From positions 1 to 50,780 of the forward strand of contig OMQN01000010.1 of NCBI GenBank assembly GCA_900313235.1: DNA of 50,780 nucleotides. The letters are read 5' to 3'. Positions 9,134 to 17,972 of the stretch are shown piece by piece. The notes under the pieces are model-generated. The model worked only from the letters and a program-made list of their open reading frames with translations. It searched no databases and was not told where the DNA came from. Source of the stretch: an uncultured Prevotellaceae bacterium (lineage in GTDB: Bacteria; Bacteroidota; Bacteroidia; Bacteroidales; Bacteroidaceae). The stretch's first letter is position 1. Every line of letters begins with the position of its first letter. The position numbers were made by a program, and so were the translations under genes.

Positions 9134-9472
9134 ATGGATTACAAGAAATCAAAAGCACCGGTTAATACCGTTACAAGAAACATCATGGATCTCTGCGAAG
9201 AGACCGGCAACATCTACGAGAGCGTAGCTATCATCTCCAAACGTGCCAATCAAATCAGCCTTCAGATCAAGGAAGACCTGTCTAAGAAGTTGGCTGAGTT
9301 CGCATCTTACAACGATTCTCTGGAGGAAGTCTTTGAGAACCGTGAACAGATTGAGATTTCACGTTATTACGAGAAGTTGCCGAAGCCCTCTCTGCTGGCT
9401 ACTCAGGAGTTTGTAGAAGGCAAGATTTACTGGCGCGACCCCGTTCGTGAGCAGCAGACTGCCAACGACTAA
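9134..9472 (+). CDS. rpoZ: RNA polymerase omega subunit, Bacteroidota type
   Basis: A 112-residue protein of the Bacteroidota RpoZ/omega-like family, which helps assemble the RNA polymerase core around the beta-prime subunit. The segment NIYESVAIISKRANQIS corresponds to the conserved helix of omega proteins. A conserved tail (YYEKLPKPSLLATQEFVEGK) is characteristic of the phylum. It lies between bamD and the DUF4293 gene with 9- and 13-base spacers, so the three are co-transcribed. Assignment rests on family recognition and gene order. Confidence 0.9.
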   Translation: MDYKKSKAPVNTVTRNIMDLCEETGNIYESVAIISKRANQISLQIKEDLSKKLAEFASYNDSLEEVFENREQIEISRYYEKLPKPSLLATQEFVEGKIYWRDPVREQQTAND

Positions 9473-9485
9473 TCGCTCTGGAGTT

Positions 9486-9836
9486 ATGATACAGCGCAAG
9501 CAAACCGTTTTTCTGCTCATCGCAGTCATACTGGGTATGGTGCACTTTCAGGCATGGTCACTTTTCGCCGTACAGATATTGGCGTCAGCCATCAGTCTGA
9601 TAGCTATCTTCTTGTATAAGCGCCGTCCCCTGCAGGCCACCTTATGTCTCGCTGCCATCCTTGTCAACTTAGCATGGTATATCGTGCTGGCTGTATTCAT
9701 ACAGCATGGTCTGCAGCCTGAGGCATTACCGCTGACAGCCTCGTTGCCTATCATAGCTGCCATCCTTTGTCTGATGGCGCGCCGCGGGGTACTTGCTGAC
9801 GAGAAATTGGTGCGCGCTGCTGATCGTCTGCGATAA
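9486..9836 (+). CDS. DUF4293 family membrane protein
   Basis: A 116-residue integral membrane protein starting MIQRKQTVFLL, the typical opening of the Bacteroidota DUF4293 family. Four hydrophobic segments are visible (about residues 7-22, 24-41, 49-69 and 76-92), followed by a short charged tail. Function is unknown. An upstream ATG at 9447 would overlap the rpoZ end and add non-conserved residues, so the start at 9486 is preferred. It is the last gene of the bamD operon; a hairpin terminator follows at 9864. Confidence 0.88.
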   Translation: MIQRKQTVFLLIAVILGMVHFQAWSLFAVQILASAISLIAIFLYKRRPLQATLCLAAILVNLAWYIVLAVFIQHGLQPEALPLTASLPIIAAILCLMARRGVLADEKLVRAADRLR

Positions 9837-9863
9837 ACTTACGACGCACAGTCACGAAACCAC

Positions 9864-9912
9864 AGGGACTGGTTGGCTTGATTGTTCACCAATCGCCACC
9901 AGTCCCTTTTTG
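9864..9912 (+). terminator. Rho-independent terminator after the bamD operon
   Basis: Perfect 10-bp outer stem AGGGACTGGT (9864-9873) with ACCAGTCCCT (9898-9907). The interior can pair further (TGGC with GCCA, GATTG with CAATC), and a T run follows. It closes the bamD-rpoZ-DUF4293 unit. Confidence 0.8.
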
Positions 9913-10040
9913 GGGCCCTTTTTGAAAAAATATTGAAAAAAAATGCCTATCCGATTAATCTTTTTCTGTTGAGAAACGTCTAACAAATGTATCTTTTATA
10001 AAACAAAACATTAACCAATTTATTAAAAATTCAACAAAGT

Positions 10041-10550
10041 ATGAAAAAAGTATTGATGATGCTCGCATTGATGGCTATTCCTTTTGCCATGCATGCACAG
10101 ACCAAGTTCCACGATGTAGAGGCTAACGAGGCTCAGGGCGCAGTAAAGAAGATTAGCCAGAACATGATGGGACACGATCAGGTAACGACCTTTACGCAGG
10201 ATGGTAAGATGCAGCGCGACGGCGTTAAGGATGCTGTTTACGATGCTAACGGTTTTCTGCAGTCTATGAAGATGTCTTTCCAAGGACAGGATGTAACTAT
10301 TAAGTACACCTGGAAAGATGGTAAGTTGGCTACCCAGTCTATGGATATGATGGGTAATGCTATGACCTTCAGCTTCACCTATAACGACAAAGGTGCCGTT
10401 GCCAGCCAGTCTATGGATATGGGTGGCCAGAAGATGGAGATGGAGTACACCGACTACAAATACGATGCTAAGGGCAACTGGATCAGTCGTAAGACCAACA
10501 TGATGGGACAGGAGATGGAACAGACCCGTACTATTGAATATTTCGAATAA
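10041..10550 (+). CDS. Secreted protein of unknown function with YD-like repeats
   Basis: A 169-residue protein with a signal peptide (MKKVLMMLALMAIPFAMHAQ) likely cut after AQ at residue 20. The mature part is built from short beta-strand units resembling RHS/YD repeats: QSMKMSFQGQDVTIKYTW, MTFSFTYNDKGAVASQ, YKYDAKGNW. QSMDM occurs twice, and the protein is rich in Met and Gln. Such proteins in this phylum are periplasmic or surface-located, but no function is known to me. It is monocistronic, with a terminator just upstream of its promoter region and a strong hairpin directly after it. No clear consensus promoter is visible; TATCTTTT near 9990 is a weak candidate. Confidence 0.85.
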   Translation: MKKVLMMLALMAIPFAMHAQTKFHDVEANEAQGAVKKISQNMMGHDQVTTFTQDGKMQRDGVKDAVYDANGFLQSMKMSFQGQDVTIKYTWKDGKLATQSMDMMGNAMTFSFTYNDKGAVASQSMDMGGQKMEMEYTDYKYDAKGNWISRKTNMMGQEMEQTRTIEYFE

Positions 10551-10571
10551 TTCTTATATAATAATAGAATA

Positions 10572-10610
10572 GGAGCAGTTAACCATCGGTTAGCTGCTCC
10601 GTTTTATTTT
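10572..10610 (+). terminator. Terminator after the secreted YD-like protein gene
   Basis: A 13-bp stem (10572-10584 with 10588-10600) containing one G-U wobble and a three-base loop, followed by GTTTTATTTT. A textbook intrinsic terminator. The pyrF stop is just beyond it, so it may act in both directions. Confidence 0.88.
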
Positions 10611-10633
10611 ATGTTCTTTTCAGACAGTGCTTG

Positions 10634-11503
10634 TTAGCCGATCTTGGCGAGTTCTGCCGCCATCTGCTCCTGTAACTCGCGAGCCTTCTGGGCTGCAACG
10701 TCGGCAAAGTCCTTGCCGTTGGAGGCAAAGATGATGCCGCGACTGGAGTTTACCAGCAGTCCGCATTCTTTCGTCATACCGTATTTGCAGACCTCCTCAA
10801 GCGAACCGCCCTGAGCACCTACGCCAGGAACCAACAGGAAGTGGTCGGGCACTATCTTACGGATGTCCTCAAACATCTGCCCCTGCGTGGCACCCACCAC
10901 ATACATCATGTTGTCCTTCGTACCCCATTGCTGACTGACGCGTAGCACCTTCTCGAAGAGACGCTCGCCCTGTGCATCCTGCATCAGTTGGAAGTCGTGC
11001 GAACCCTTGTTGCTGGTTAGCGCCAACAGGATCACCCACTTGCCGTCGTAACCTAAGAAAGGTGTTACGGAGTCTTCGCCCATATAGGGAGCTACCGTTA
11101 CTGCGTCAGCTTGCGCATCGCCCTCAAAGAATGAGCGTGCATACATAGCTGACGTGTTGCCAATGTCGCCACGCTTGGCATCAGCAATGATGAAGTGGTT
11201 GGGATAGTTCTCGCGGATGTAGCTGACAGTCTCTTCGTAAGCCACCAGTCCGTTGGCACCCAGTGACTCGTAGAAGGCGAGGTTGGGCTTGTATGCCACA
11301 CAGTAGGGGGCTGTAGCGTCAATGATGTACTGGTTGAAGAGAATGATGGCCAGCGACTCGTCATACTCCTCGTCGTCTGCTGCAAGGTCTTCCTTGCACT
11401 CCTCAATCACACACTGTGGAATCTTCTTGATGTCGGGGTCCAGACCCACACAAAGAAACGACTGCTTCTCGCGGATCTGTTCTATTAATTCTTTTCTTGT
11501 CAT
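10634..11503 (-). CDS. pyrF: Orotidine-5'-phosphate decarboxylase
   Basis: Last step of UMP synthesis: decarboxylates OMP. The protein has the type 2 (longer) OMPDC form. [10 protein letters not shown] is at the N-terminus and the catalytic Asp-Lys-Asp array is in [11 protein letters not shown] (108-118). [10 protein letters not shown] follows, and phosphate-binding VPGVGAQGG lies in the last third. Start chosen at 11503 ([10 protein letters not shown]), which gives a 289-residue protein in line with Bacteroidota homologues; an earlier ATG at 11566 would touch the prfA stop and adds a non-conserved leader. It lies 62 bases after prfA and is probably read from the prfA promoter. Confidence 0.95.
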   Translation of the reverse strand: MTRKELIEQIREKQSFLCVGLDPDIKKIPQCVIEECKEDLAADDEEYDESLAIILFNQYIIDATAPYCVAYKPNLAFYESLGANGLVAYEETVSYIRENYPNHFIIADAKRGDIGNTSAMYARSFFEGDAQADAVTVAPYMGEDSVTPFLGYDGKWVILLALTSNKGSHDFQLMQDAQGERLFEKVLRVSQQWGTKDNMMYVVGATQGQMFEDIRKIVPDHFLLVPGVGAQGGSLEEVCKYGMTKECGLLVNSSRGIIFASNGKDFADVAAQKARELQEQMAAELAKIG

Positions 11504-11565
11504 GAAATGCTTTTCTTTATTATGATAGGATAAATCTAGATAGGAAAAAGACAATTGTCCATACA

Positions 11566-12675
11566 TTATAATTCTGATTCCTTCATGCGTTCCGCATTCT
11601 CAGCCACGGTCAGCGCGTCAATCATGGGTTGGATGTCGCCACCAAGAAAGCCCTGCAGGTCGTGAGTGGTATAGCCGATACGATGGTCGGTTACGCGTCC
11701 CTGCGGGAAGTTGTAGGTGCGAATTTTAGCCGATCGGTCACCAGTGCTTACAAGACTTTTACGACGTGAAGCAATATCGTCCATATACTTCTGGTGCTCC
11801 TTATCGTAGATAAAGGTATAGAGGCGAGAGAGGGCACGCTCCTTATTCTTGGGCTGGTCGCGGGTCTCCGTACACTCGATGAGAATCTCTTCGGTCTCAC
11901 CCGTATTGGGGTTCTTCCACATGTAGCGTAGACGAACACCAGACTCCACCTTGTTGACGTTCTGACCTCCGGCACCAGAGCTTCGGAAGGTGTCCCACTT
12001 GATTTCGCCTTCGTTGACGTGAACCTCAAATTTGTCAGCTTCAGGAAGAACGGCAACTGTAGCGGCAGAGGTGTGCATACGTCCCTGTGTCTCTGTGGCA
12101 GGTACGCGCTGTACACGGTGAACGCCACTTTCATACTTCAGCGTACCATAGACATCAGCACCGCTGACAGCAAAGTCAATCTCCTTGAAACCACCTACAG
12201 CACCCTCGCTGACACTGGTGATACTGAGCTGCCAACCCTTCGAGTCGCAGTAGCTTTTGTACATCTTAAACAAGTCGCCAGCAAAGAGACAGGCCTCGTC
12301 GCCACCCGTTCCGGCACGAATCTCCATCTGTACGTTCTTGGCGTCCTCAGGGTCCTTGGGGATTAGGGCAATCTTGATTTCCTCCTCCAGCTTAGGCTGC
12401 AGTGCCTCGTTATCTGACAGTTCCTCACGAGCCATCTCCTTCATCTCGGGGTCTGTCTCGTTTGCCAAAATGTCCTTGGCCTCACGGATACTATTCAGAC
12501 AAGCAATGTAGCGCTTGCGAGCATCCATGATGTCGCCCAGGTCTTTGTATTCCTTGGTCAATTTCACAAAACGATTTTGGTCGGCTATTACCTCGGGGTC
12601 GGTAATCAGCGTAGAAACCTCCTCGAAACGTGCTTCCAAACCGTCGAGTTTCTGTAAAATACTGTTATTCTCCAT
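11566..12675 (-). CDS. prfA: Peptide chain release factor 1
   Basis: Recognises UAA and UAG stop codons on the ribosome and triggers peptide release. The anticodon-like tripeptide is PAT (192-194), the release factor 1 form. The catalytic GGQ is at 236-238 within [12 protein letters not shown]. Length (369) is normal for the family. The gene is divergent from the queA-like gene. Its promoter has the full TTTG/TAATTTTG consensus and only ten bases between the -7 box and the ATG. Confidence 0.98.
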   Translation of the reverse strand: MENNSILQKLDGLEARFEEVSTLITDPEVIADQNRFVKLTKEYKDLGDIMDARKRYIACLNSIREAKDILANETDPEMKEMAREELSDNEALQPKLEEEIKIALIPKDPEDAKNVQMEIRAGTGGDEACLFAGDLFKMYKSYCDSKGWQLSITSVSEGAVGGFKEIDFAVSGADVYGTLKYESGVHRVQRVPATETQGRMHTSAATVAVLPEADKFEVHVNEGEIKWDTFRSSGAGGQNVNKVESGVRLRYMWKNPNTGETEEILIECTETRDQPKNKERALSRLYTFIYDKEHQKYMDDIASRRKSLVSTGDRSAKIRTYNFPQGRVTDHRIGYTTHDLQGFLGGDIQPMIDALTVAENAERMKESEL

Positions 12676-12685
12676 AATTCGCCTG

Positions 12686-12717
12686 CAAAATTACGAATAA
12701 GTGAGCAAAAAACCAAA
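12686..12717 (-). promoter_or_regulatory. Promoter of prfA-pyrF
   Basis: Minus strand TTTG (12717-12714), 20-base spacer, TAATTTTG (12693-12686). It overlaps head to head with the queA-like promoter region; the two -7 boxes are only 33 bases apart. Confidence 0.85.
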
Positions 12718-12726
12718 TTTTTTTGC

Positions 12727-12734
12727 TAACTTTG
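12727..12734 (+). promoter_or_regulatory. -7 box of the queA-like gene, next to its GTG start
   Basis: TAACTTTG followed by CAAC and then GTG at 12739. With transcription expected to begin a few bases after the box, the message would have almost no leader. I see no TTTG at the -33 distance. Confidence 0.6.
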
Positions 12735-12738
12735 CAAC

Positions 12739-13917
12739 GTGAAAACGAAAGACATACATATTAGCGAATACAATTACGAGTTGCCCGACGAACGCATTGC
12801 CAAATTTCCAATAGCAGAGCGCGACCACTCGAAGCTGCTCGTCTACGACAAGGGACTGGTTAGTGAAGATGTCTTCTACAACCTGCCAAACCATCTGCCA
12901 CAAGGTGCGCTGATGGTGTATAACAATACCAAAGTGATTCAGGCTCGTCTGCACTTCCGCAAAGAAACGGGAGCACTCATCGAGATATTCCTCTTGGAAC
13001 CTGCTGAGCCTGCCGACTACGAACAGATGTTCCAGCAGACGGAGCACTGCTCGTGGCTCTGTCTGGTGGGCAACCAGAAGAAGTGGAAAGAAGGCACGCT
13101 CACAAGAGAGTGTGGTGAGCACGGCACCAGCCAATGGATAGACTTCGAGTGGAGTGGGGGCGTGTCATTTGCCGAGATTCTCGACACGATGGGTGAATTG
13201 CCCATTCCACCCTATCTCAATCGCGAGACCCAGGAGAGCGACAAGACCACCTATCAGACGGTCTATTCCAAGATCAAGGGCAGTGTGGCGGCTCCTACTG
13301 CCGGACTGCACTTTACAGAACGAGTACTGAAGGATGTCGATGCCCGTGGTATTGAGCGCGAAGAGGTCACGCTGCACGTTGGTGCTGGTACCTTCAAACC
13401 CGTCAAGAGTGCTACCATTGGCGAACACTCCATGCATACCGAGTATATTGCCGTGCGCCGCCATACGTTGAAGCGTTTACTGGCTCACGAAGGTCACGCC
13501 ATCGCTGTCGGTACCACGAGTGTACGTACGCTGGAGAGTCTTTATTATATGGGATTAAAGGTGATGCAGAACCCAGGCATCCGTGAAGAAGAGTTGCACG
13601 TCAACCAGTGGGAGCCGTACGATGTAGGATGTACGATGTCGGATGTAGATAGTATAGAGGCGCTGCAGGCGCTATATGACTGGATGGTGCTCAACGACCT
13701 CTCCGTGCTCCATTCGTCCACGCAGATTATCATTGCCCCAGGTTACACCTATCACGTTGTGAAGATGCTCATCACCAACTTCCATCAGCCGCAGTCTACA
13801 CTGTTACTGTTGGTCAGCGCCTTTGTCAAAGGCGACTGGCACAAGATATACGACTATGCTCTGGCTCACGATTTTCGTTTCCTAAGCTATGGAGACTCGT
13901 CATTGTTAATCCCCTAA
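12739..13917 (+). CDS. QueA-family S-adenosylmethionine:tRNA ribosyltransferase-isomerase
   Basis: QueA transfers and isomerises the ribose of SAM to form epoxyqueuosine in tRNA. Conserved family segments are seen: ELPDERIAKFP near the start, VYNNTKVIQARL, PTAGLHFTE, VTLHVGAGTFKPV, GTTSVRTLES and ITNFHQPQSTLLLLVSAF. Length is 392, somewhat longer than E. coli QueA (356). This sequence resembles the longer of two QueA-like types found in Bacteroidota, so it may be a paralogue of the standard QueA. The only plausible start is GTG at 12739, four bases after the -7 box. A short AT-rich repeat spacer separates it from nadE. Confidence 0.85.
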   Translation: MKTKDIHISEYNYELPDERIAKFPIAERDHSKLLVYDKGLVSEDVFYNLPNHLPQGALMVYNNTKVIQARLHFRKETGALIEIFLLEPAEPADYEQMFQQTEHCSWLCLVGNQKKWKEGTLTRECGEHGTSQWIDFEWSGGVSFAEILDTMGELPIPPYLNRETQESDKTTYQTVYSKIKGSVAAPTAGLHFTERVLKDVDARGIEREEVTLHVGAGTFKPVKSATIGEHSMHTEYIAVRRHTLKRLLAHEGHAIAVGTTSVRTLESLYYMGLKVMQNPGIREEELHVNQWEPYDVGCTMSDVDSIEALQALYDWMVLNDLSVLHSSTQIIIAPGYTYHVVKMLITNFHQPQSTLLLLVSAFVKGDWHKIYDYALAHDFRFLSYGDSSLLIP

Positions 13918-13971
13918 TAGTCAAATAGTAAATAGTCCAATTGTCCAATAGTAAAATTGTCCAATAACAAG
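13918..13971 (+). repeat. Short imperfect repeats in the queA-nadE spacer
   Basis: Two exact copies of TTGTCCAATA (13941-13950 and 13957-13966) follow a partial copy (AATAGTCCAA near 13931). The spacer otherwise has no promoter or hairpin that I can see. It looks like local repeat expansion, not a binding-site array. Confidence 0.6.
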
Positions 13972-15891
13972 ATGAAATACGGATTTGTCAAGGTTGCCGC
14001 AGCAGTGCCGGCAGTACGTGTGGCCGATGTGGCCTACAACGTGCAGGAGATAGAGAAACTGATAGCTCTGGCCGATGGTCAGGGTGTCGAGTTGCTGTGC
14101 TTCCCAGAACTGTCGCTGACAGGTTATACCTGCCAGGACTTGTTTCAGGAGCAACTGTTAATCATGAAGTCTGAAGAGGGACTGTTGCGCCTGCTAGACT
14201 TCACCCGCCAACTTGACATTGTCTGCGTGGTGGGACTGCCCGTACAGGCTGGTGGGCTGTTGCTCAACTGTGCTGCTGTTATCCAGGGTGGCGCACTGCT
14301 TGGTGTGGTTCCCAAGACCTATCTGCCCAACTATGGCGAATTCTATGAGAAGCGTTGGTTTGCCTCTTCGCAAGACCTAAACGCCACAAATATCTATCTC
14401 GCAGGTACACCTATTACGCTCTCTGCTGAACCCAAACTCTTCCAGATGGGCGACGTGAAGTTTGGTGTAGAGATTTGCGAGGACGTCTGGGCACCTATTC
14501 CGCCCAGCAACAACCTGACGATGGCAGGTGCCGACATTATTGTCAATCTGTCGGCCAGTGACGAGCTCATCGGTAAGCATCGCTACCTGCGCTCACTGTT
14601 GGCTCAGCAGAGTGCACGCACCATGAGCGGCTATGTCTATGCGTCCAGTGGTTTTGGTGAATCTACGCAGGATGTCGTCTATGGTGGCAACGCCATGATT
14701 TTCGAGAATGGCCGACTGCTCGTTGAGGGCGACCGCTTCTCTTTCCAGCCTCAGTTGAAGAGTACCCAGATCGATGTGGAGCGCCTGCGCACAGAGCGCT
14801 ATGCCAACTCTACGTTCATCAATGCACAGCGAGGCGCCCATGCAGCTATTATTCCTGCCAAGACACCTATTAGCAAGGACTTCGTGCTGACGCGTTCTGT
14901 CAATCCGCATCCGTTCATCCCTGCTGATGAGGAGATGAGCGACAGTTGCGAGGAGATACTGAATATCCAGACTTCGGGTTTGGCCAAACGCCTCATCCAT
15001 ACCCACTGCGAGCATGTTGTGTTGGGCATCAGTGGAGGTCTAGACTCCACGTTGGCACTGTTGGTATGTGTTCGCACGTTCGACAAGATGGGACTCGACC
15101 GAAAAGGTATTATCGGAGTTACTATGCCGGGCTTCGGCACAACCGACCGTACCCACGACAATGCCGCCTCACTCATGCAGTCGCTGGGCATCTCGCAGAT
15201 GGAGATTTCCATTGCTGCTGCCGTAACACAGCACTTTGCAGACATTGGTCACGATGCCAGCATCCACGATGCTACCTATGAGAATTCACAGGCCCGCGAG
15301 CGAACACAGATACTCATGGACCTTGCCAATAAGTGTAATGCACTGGTGGTTGGCACAGGCGACCTCTCCGAGTTGGCGCTGGGTTGGGCAACGTACAATG
15401 GCGATCACATGTCGATGTATGGCGTCAATGGAGGTGTACCCAAGACGCTCATCCAGTATCTAGTGCGCTACAATGCCCAACTGCCTCAGTTTGCTGCTGT
15501 CCACGACACGTTGTTAGACATTGTCGACACTCCCATCTCGCCTGAGTTGACCCCTGCTGATGAGGAAGGCAACATCAAGCAGAAGACGGAAGACCTCGTT
15601 GGTCCTTACGAGTTACACGACTTCTTCCTTTACTACATGTTGCGCTTCGGTTTCCGGCCAGCTAAGATTTACATGCTGGCGCAGCGAGCCTTTGATGGTA
15701 TCTATGATGATTCCACCATCAAGAAGTGGCTCACCACCTTCTGTCGTCGTTTCTTCTCGCAACAGTTCAAACGCTCCTGTCTGCCCGATGGTCCCAAGGT
15801 GGGCAGCATCTCCCTGTCACCTCGTGGCGACTGGCGCATGCCGAGCGACGCCTGCAGCACGCTGTGGCTACAAGAATGCGAAGAACTCTAA
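13972..15891 (+). CDS. nadE: Glutamine-dependent NAD+ synthetase
   Basis: Last step of NAD synthesis: amidates deamido-NAD using ammonia from glutamine. The N-terminal nitrilase-type glutaminase domain carries the Glu-Lys-Cys triad: E46 in FPELSLTGY, K115 in PKTYLPNY, C169 in GVEICEDVW. The C-terminal synthetase domain has the PP-loop SGGLDST. Length is 639 from the ATG at 13972; a TTG 15 bases upstream is in frame but less likely. It lies between the queA-like gene and a tRNA/rRNA methyltransferase and is probably in the same transcript. Confidence 0.97.
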   Translation: MKYGFVKVAAAVPAVRVADVAYNVQEIEKLIALADGQGVELLCFPELSLTGYTCQDLFQEQLLIMKSEEGLLRLLDFTRQLDIVCVVGLPVQAGGLLLNCAAVIQGGALLGVVPKTYLPNYGEFYEKRWFASSQDLNATNIYLAGTPITLSAEPKLFQMGDVKFGVEICEDVWAPIPPSNNLTMAGADIIVNLSASDELIGKHRYLRSLLAQQSARTMSGYVYASSGFGESTQDVVYGGNAMIFENGRLLVEGDRFSFQPQLKSTQIDVERLRTERYANSTFINAQRGAHAAIIPAKTPISKDFVLTRSVNPHPFIPADEEMSDSCEEILNIQTSGLAKRLIHTHCEHVVLGISGGLDSTLALLVCVRTFDKMGLDRKGIIGVTMPGFGTTDRTHDNAASLMQSLGISQMEISIAAAVTQHFADIGHDASIHDATYENSQARERTQILMDLANKCNALVVGTGDLSELALGWATYNGDHMSMYGVNGGVPKTLIQYLVRYNAQLPQFAAVHDTLLDIVDTPISPELTPADEEGNIKQKTEDLVGPYELHDFFLYYMLRFGFRPAKIYMLAQRAFDGIYDDSTIKKWLTTFCRRFFSQQFKRSCLPDGPKVGSISLSPRGDWRMPSDACSTLWLQECEEL

Positions 15892-15914
15892 TGCTAAATG
15901 CTTAATGTTTAATG
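15892..15914 (+). repeat. TTAATG-type repeats in the nadE-methyltransferase spacer
   Basis: Three imperfect copies of a (C/T)TTAATG-like unit, the last of which supplies the ATG of the next gene (15912). Similar wording occurs after folD near 35578. Their proximity to starts means copy number could affect initiation; that is inference. Confidence 0.5.
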
Positions 15915-16703
15915 TTTGATATCATCTCAAGTGCCCAGAATCCTAAGGTCAGGTTGCTGCTCGAATTGCAGCAGAAGTCCCAGGAGCGCCGCCGTCACGG
16001 ACTGTTTGTCGTAGAGGGTAGGCGGGAAATAGAGCGTTGCATCGAAAGCGGCTATCAGATTGACACCCTCTTCTGGTGTCCTGACATTTACGGCCCTGTA
16101 GAGCCCGATACAAATGGCGCCCGACTCTTCCAGGTTTCTGCCGACATATATAACAAGGTGGCCTATCGTGGAGGCACCGAGGGTATCATCGCAGAGGTTG
16201 TCGCCCGGCAGCACACGCTTGACCAGCTTCATCTGAGCGAATCTCCTTTGATAGTCGTTTTGGAGAGTGTAGAGAAACCAGGCAATGTGGGGGCCATCCT
16301 CCGCTCTGCTGATGCCGCCCATGTCGATGCCGTCATCGTCTGCGACCCGCAGTGCGACCTCTACAATCCTAATATTATCCGCGCCTCTGTTGGTGCCTTC
16401 TTCAGCGTACCTACCGTAGCGTGCACCTCTGAAACGTGCATCCAGTGGCTCAAGACCAATAGCATACAGATTCTCACTGCTCAGCTGCAAGACTCCCATT
16501 ATTATTATGAGACCGATATGGTATGTCCCACTGCCATTGTTATGGGTACTGAAGCCACTGGACTAACCGATCAGTGGCGCCAAGCAGCGAACGCTCATAT
16601 TAAGATTCCGATGCTGGGCATTGGCGACTCTCTCAACGTCTCCGTGTCTGCTGCCATCCTTATGTTTGAAGCTGTTCGTCAGCGCCAGCAGTCTGCTCGC
16701 TGA
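15912..16703 (+). CDS. SpoU/TrmH-family RNA 2'-O-methyltransferase
   Basis: SAM-dependent methyltransferase of the SPOUT class that modifies ribose 2'-OH in rRNA or tRNA. The three family motifs are present: VEKPGNVGAILRSADA (about residue 119), VMGTEATGL (about 214) and the trefoil-knot segment GIGDSLNVSVSAAIL near the C-terminus. An N-terminal substrate-binding domain starts IISSAQNPKVRLL, typical of RlmB/TsnR-like members. The exact target nucleotide cannot be told from sequence. It begins 20 bases after nadE and 18 bases before the Nudix gene, so it is in the same unit. Confidence 0.93.
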   Translation: MFDIISSAQNPKVRLLLELQQKSQERRRHGLFVVEGRREIERCIESGYQIDTLFWCPDIYGPVEPDTNGARLFQVSADIYNKVAYRGGTEGIIAEVVARQHTLDQLHLSESPLIVVLESVEKPGNVGAILRSADAAHVDAVIVCDPQCDLYNPNIIRASVGAFFSVPTVACTSETCIQWLKTNSIQILTAQLQDSHYYYETDMVCPTAIVMGTEATGLTDQWRQAANAHIKIPMLGIGDSLNVSVSAAILMFEAVRQRQQSAR

Positions 16704-16721
16704 TAAATAAAGGCAGGATAG

Positions 16722-17243
16722 ATGATGAAGGACAATCAGAAAGAAATATTTCCTATTGTGGATGACGAGGGTAGGGTCGTGGGCTCTGCCACTCGTGGCG
16801 AGTGTCATAGTGGTACAAAACTGTTGCACCCCGTAGTACATCTGCATGTGTTTAACTCACAGGGCGACATCTACTTGCAGCGCAGACCTGACTGGAAGGA
16901 TATACAACCAGGCAAGTGGGACACGGCAGTTGGCGGACACATAGACTATGGCGAAACACCTCAAGAGGCGTTGCGCCGTGAGGTTCGCGAGGAATTGGGT
17001 ATCACGGACTTCGTACCTGAATTCGTAGATAAATATGTTTTCGAAAGTCAGCGTGAGCGCGAACTGGTGTACGTAAACCGTGCCACATACGACGGTCCCA
17101 TCACACCCTCTGCCGACGAGTTGGATGGCGGACGCTTCTGGACAATAAAAGAAATTCTCGAAGCTATGGGTCAGGGTGTCCTGACTCCTAACTTCGAGAA
17201 TGAGTTTCAGCGTTGCTTTGGTGATTATTCTGCACCAAAGTAA
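16722..17243 (+). CDS. Nudix hydrolase
   Basis: Hydrolyses a nucleoside diphosphate linked to another moiety. A perfect Nudix box, G-x5-E-x7-REVREELGI, starts at GHIDYGET (about residue 67). The upstream segment, with GTKLLHPVVHLHVFN and YLQRRP, resembles the isopentenyl-diphosphate-isomerase-like subgroup (E. coli YfcD type), whose substrate is unclear. Length is 173. Two adjacent ATGs (16722 and 16725) are possible starts. Its last 19 bases overlap the end of the convergent ABC ATPase gene. Confidence 0.93.
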   Translation: MMKDNQKEIFPIVDDEGRVVGSATRGECHSGTKLLHPVVHLHVFNSQGDIYLQRRPDWKDIQPGKWDTAVGGHIDYGETPQEALRREVREELGITDFVPEFVDKYVFESQRERELVYVNRATYDGPITPSADELDGGRFWTIKEILEAMGQGVLTPNFENEFQRCFGDYSAPK

Positions 17244-17956
17244 GCTTCAAGTTCGGTACGTGCGCTGCCCTCACTGTTAGGCAAGTCGCGGATGACGACA
17301 CCATGCTCCAGAAGGGCGATGCGGGTAGAGATGTCTACCGTGTGCTGCAGGTTGTGGCTGGAGATGAGGATGGTAGACCCCGTCTGCTGCTGATAGTCGG
17401 TGAGCATATGCTTCAAGACCAACTGTGAGGTGGGGTCGAGGAAGTTGAAGGGCTCGTCGAGGATGACAATCTCTGGCTTGCGGAGTAGGGCGGAGATGAT
17501 GCCTACCTTCATCTTGTTACCTGCGGAGAGGTTGCGAATCAATTTCTTCTGTCCGAAGATTTCGCCGCCAGAGAAGCGCTCGAAGTCTTGCAGACGTTCG
17601 TCAACTTGCTGTTGGGTCATGCCCGACACCTTGCCGAGGAAGGCAAAGTACTCTTCGGGGGTGAGGAAGTCGATGAGGAACCCCTCGTCGATATAGGCAC
17701 CGACATGTTGCTTCCAGGCCTCGGACTCTTCGGGGTTTATACTCGACGGGGTACCGTCTAGAGTAGGCGCAAAGACGTACTCTACAGTTCCTTCGTCGGC
17801 TTTGAGGAGGTCAAGGAGCATGCGGAAAAGGGTCGTCTTGCCGGCTCCGTTATTACCTACGAGACCGAGGATGTCACCGTTGTTGATCTGAAATGATGGA
17901 ATGTCGCAGGCGCAAGTCTCGCCAAACTGTTTCTTGAGATTCTCAATCTTAATCAT
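17225..17956 (-). CDS. ABC transporter ATP-binding protein without a neighbouring permease
   Basis: A 243-residue nucleotide-binding subunit. Walker A is GNNGAGKT (34-41), the signature LSAGNKMK, Walker B VILDEP, and the switch His is in ISSHNLQH. It resembles the ATPase of ABC-2 type exporters. I find no membrane partner next to it. The start at 17956 (MIKIENLKK) is preferred over an ATG 21 codons upstream, which would lie inside an inverted repeat. It follows secA on the same strand after an 86-base spacer that holds a 15-bp inverted repeat. It ends inside the convergent Nudix gene. Confidence 0.9.
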   Translation of the reverse strand: MIKIENLKKQFGETCACDIPSFQINNGDILGLVGNNGAGKTTLFRMLLDLLKADEGTVEYVFAPTLDGTPSSINPEESEAWKQHVGAYIDEGFLIDFLTPEEYFAFLGKVSGMTQQQVDERLQDFERFSGGEIFGQKKLIRNLSAGNKMKVGIISALLRKPEIVILDEPFNFLDPTSQLVLKHMLTDYQQQTGSTILISSHNLQHTVDISTRIALLEHGVVIRDLPNSEGSARTELEAYFGAE

Positions 17957-17972
17957 GGTTGTTATTTTTTTT

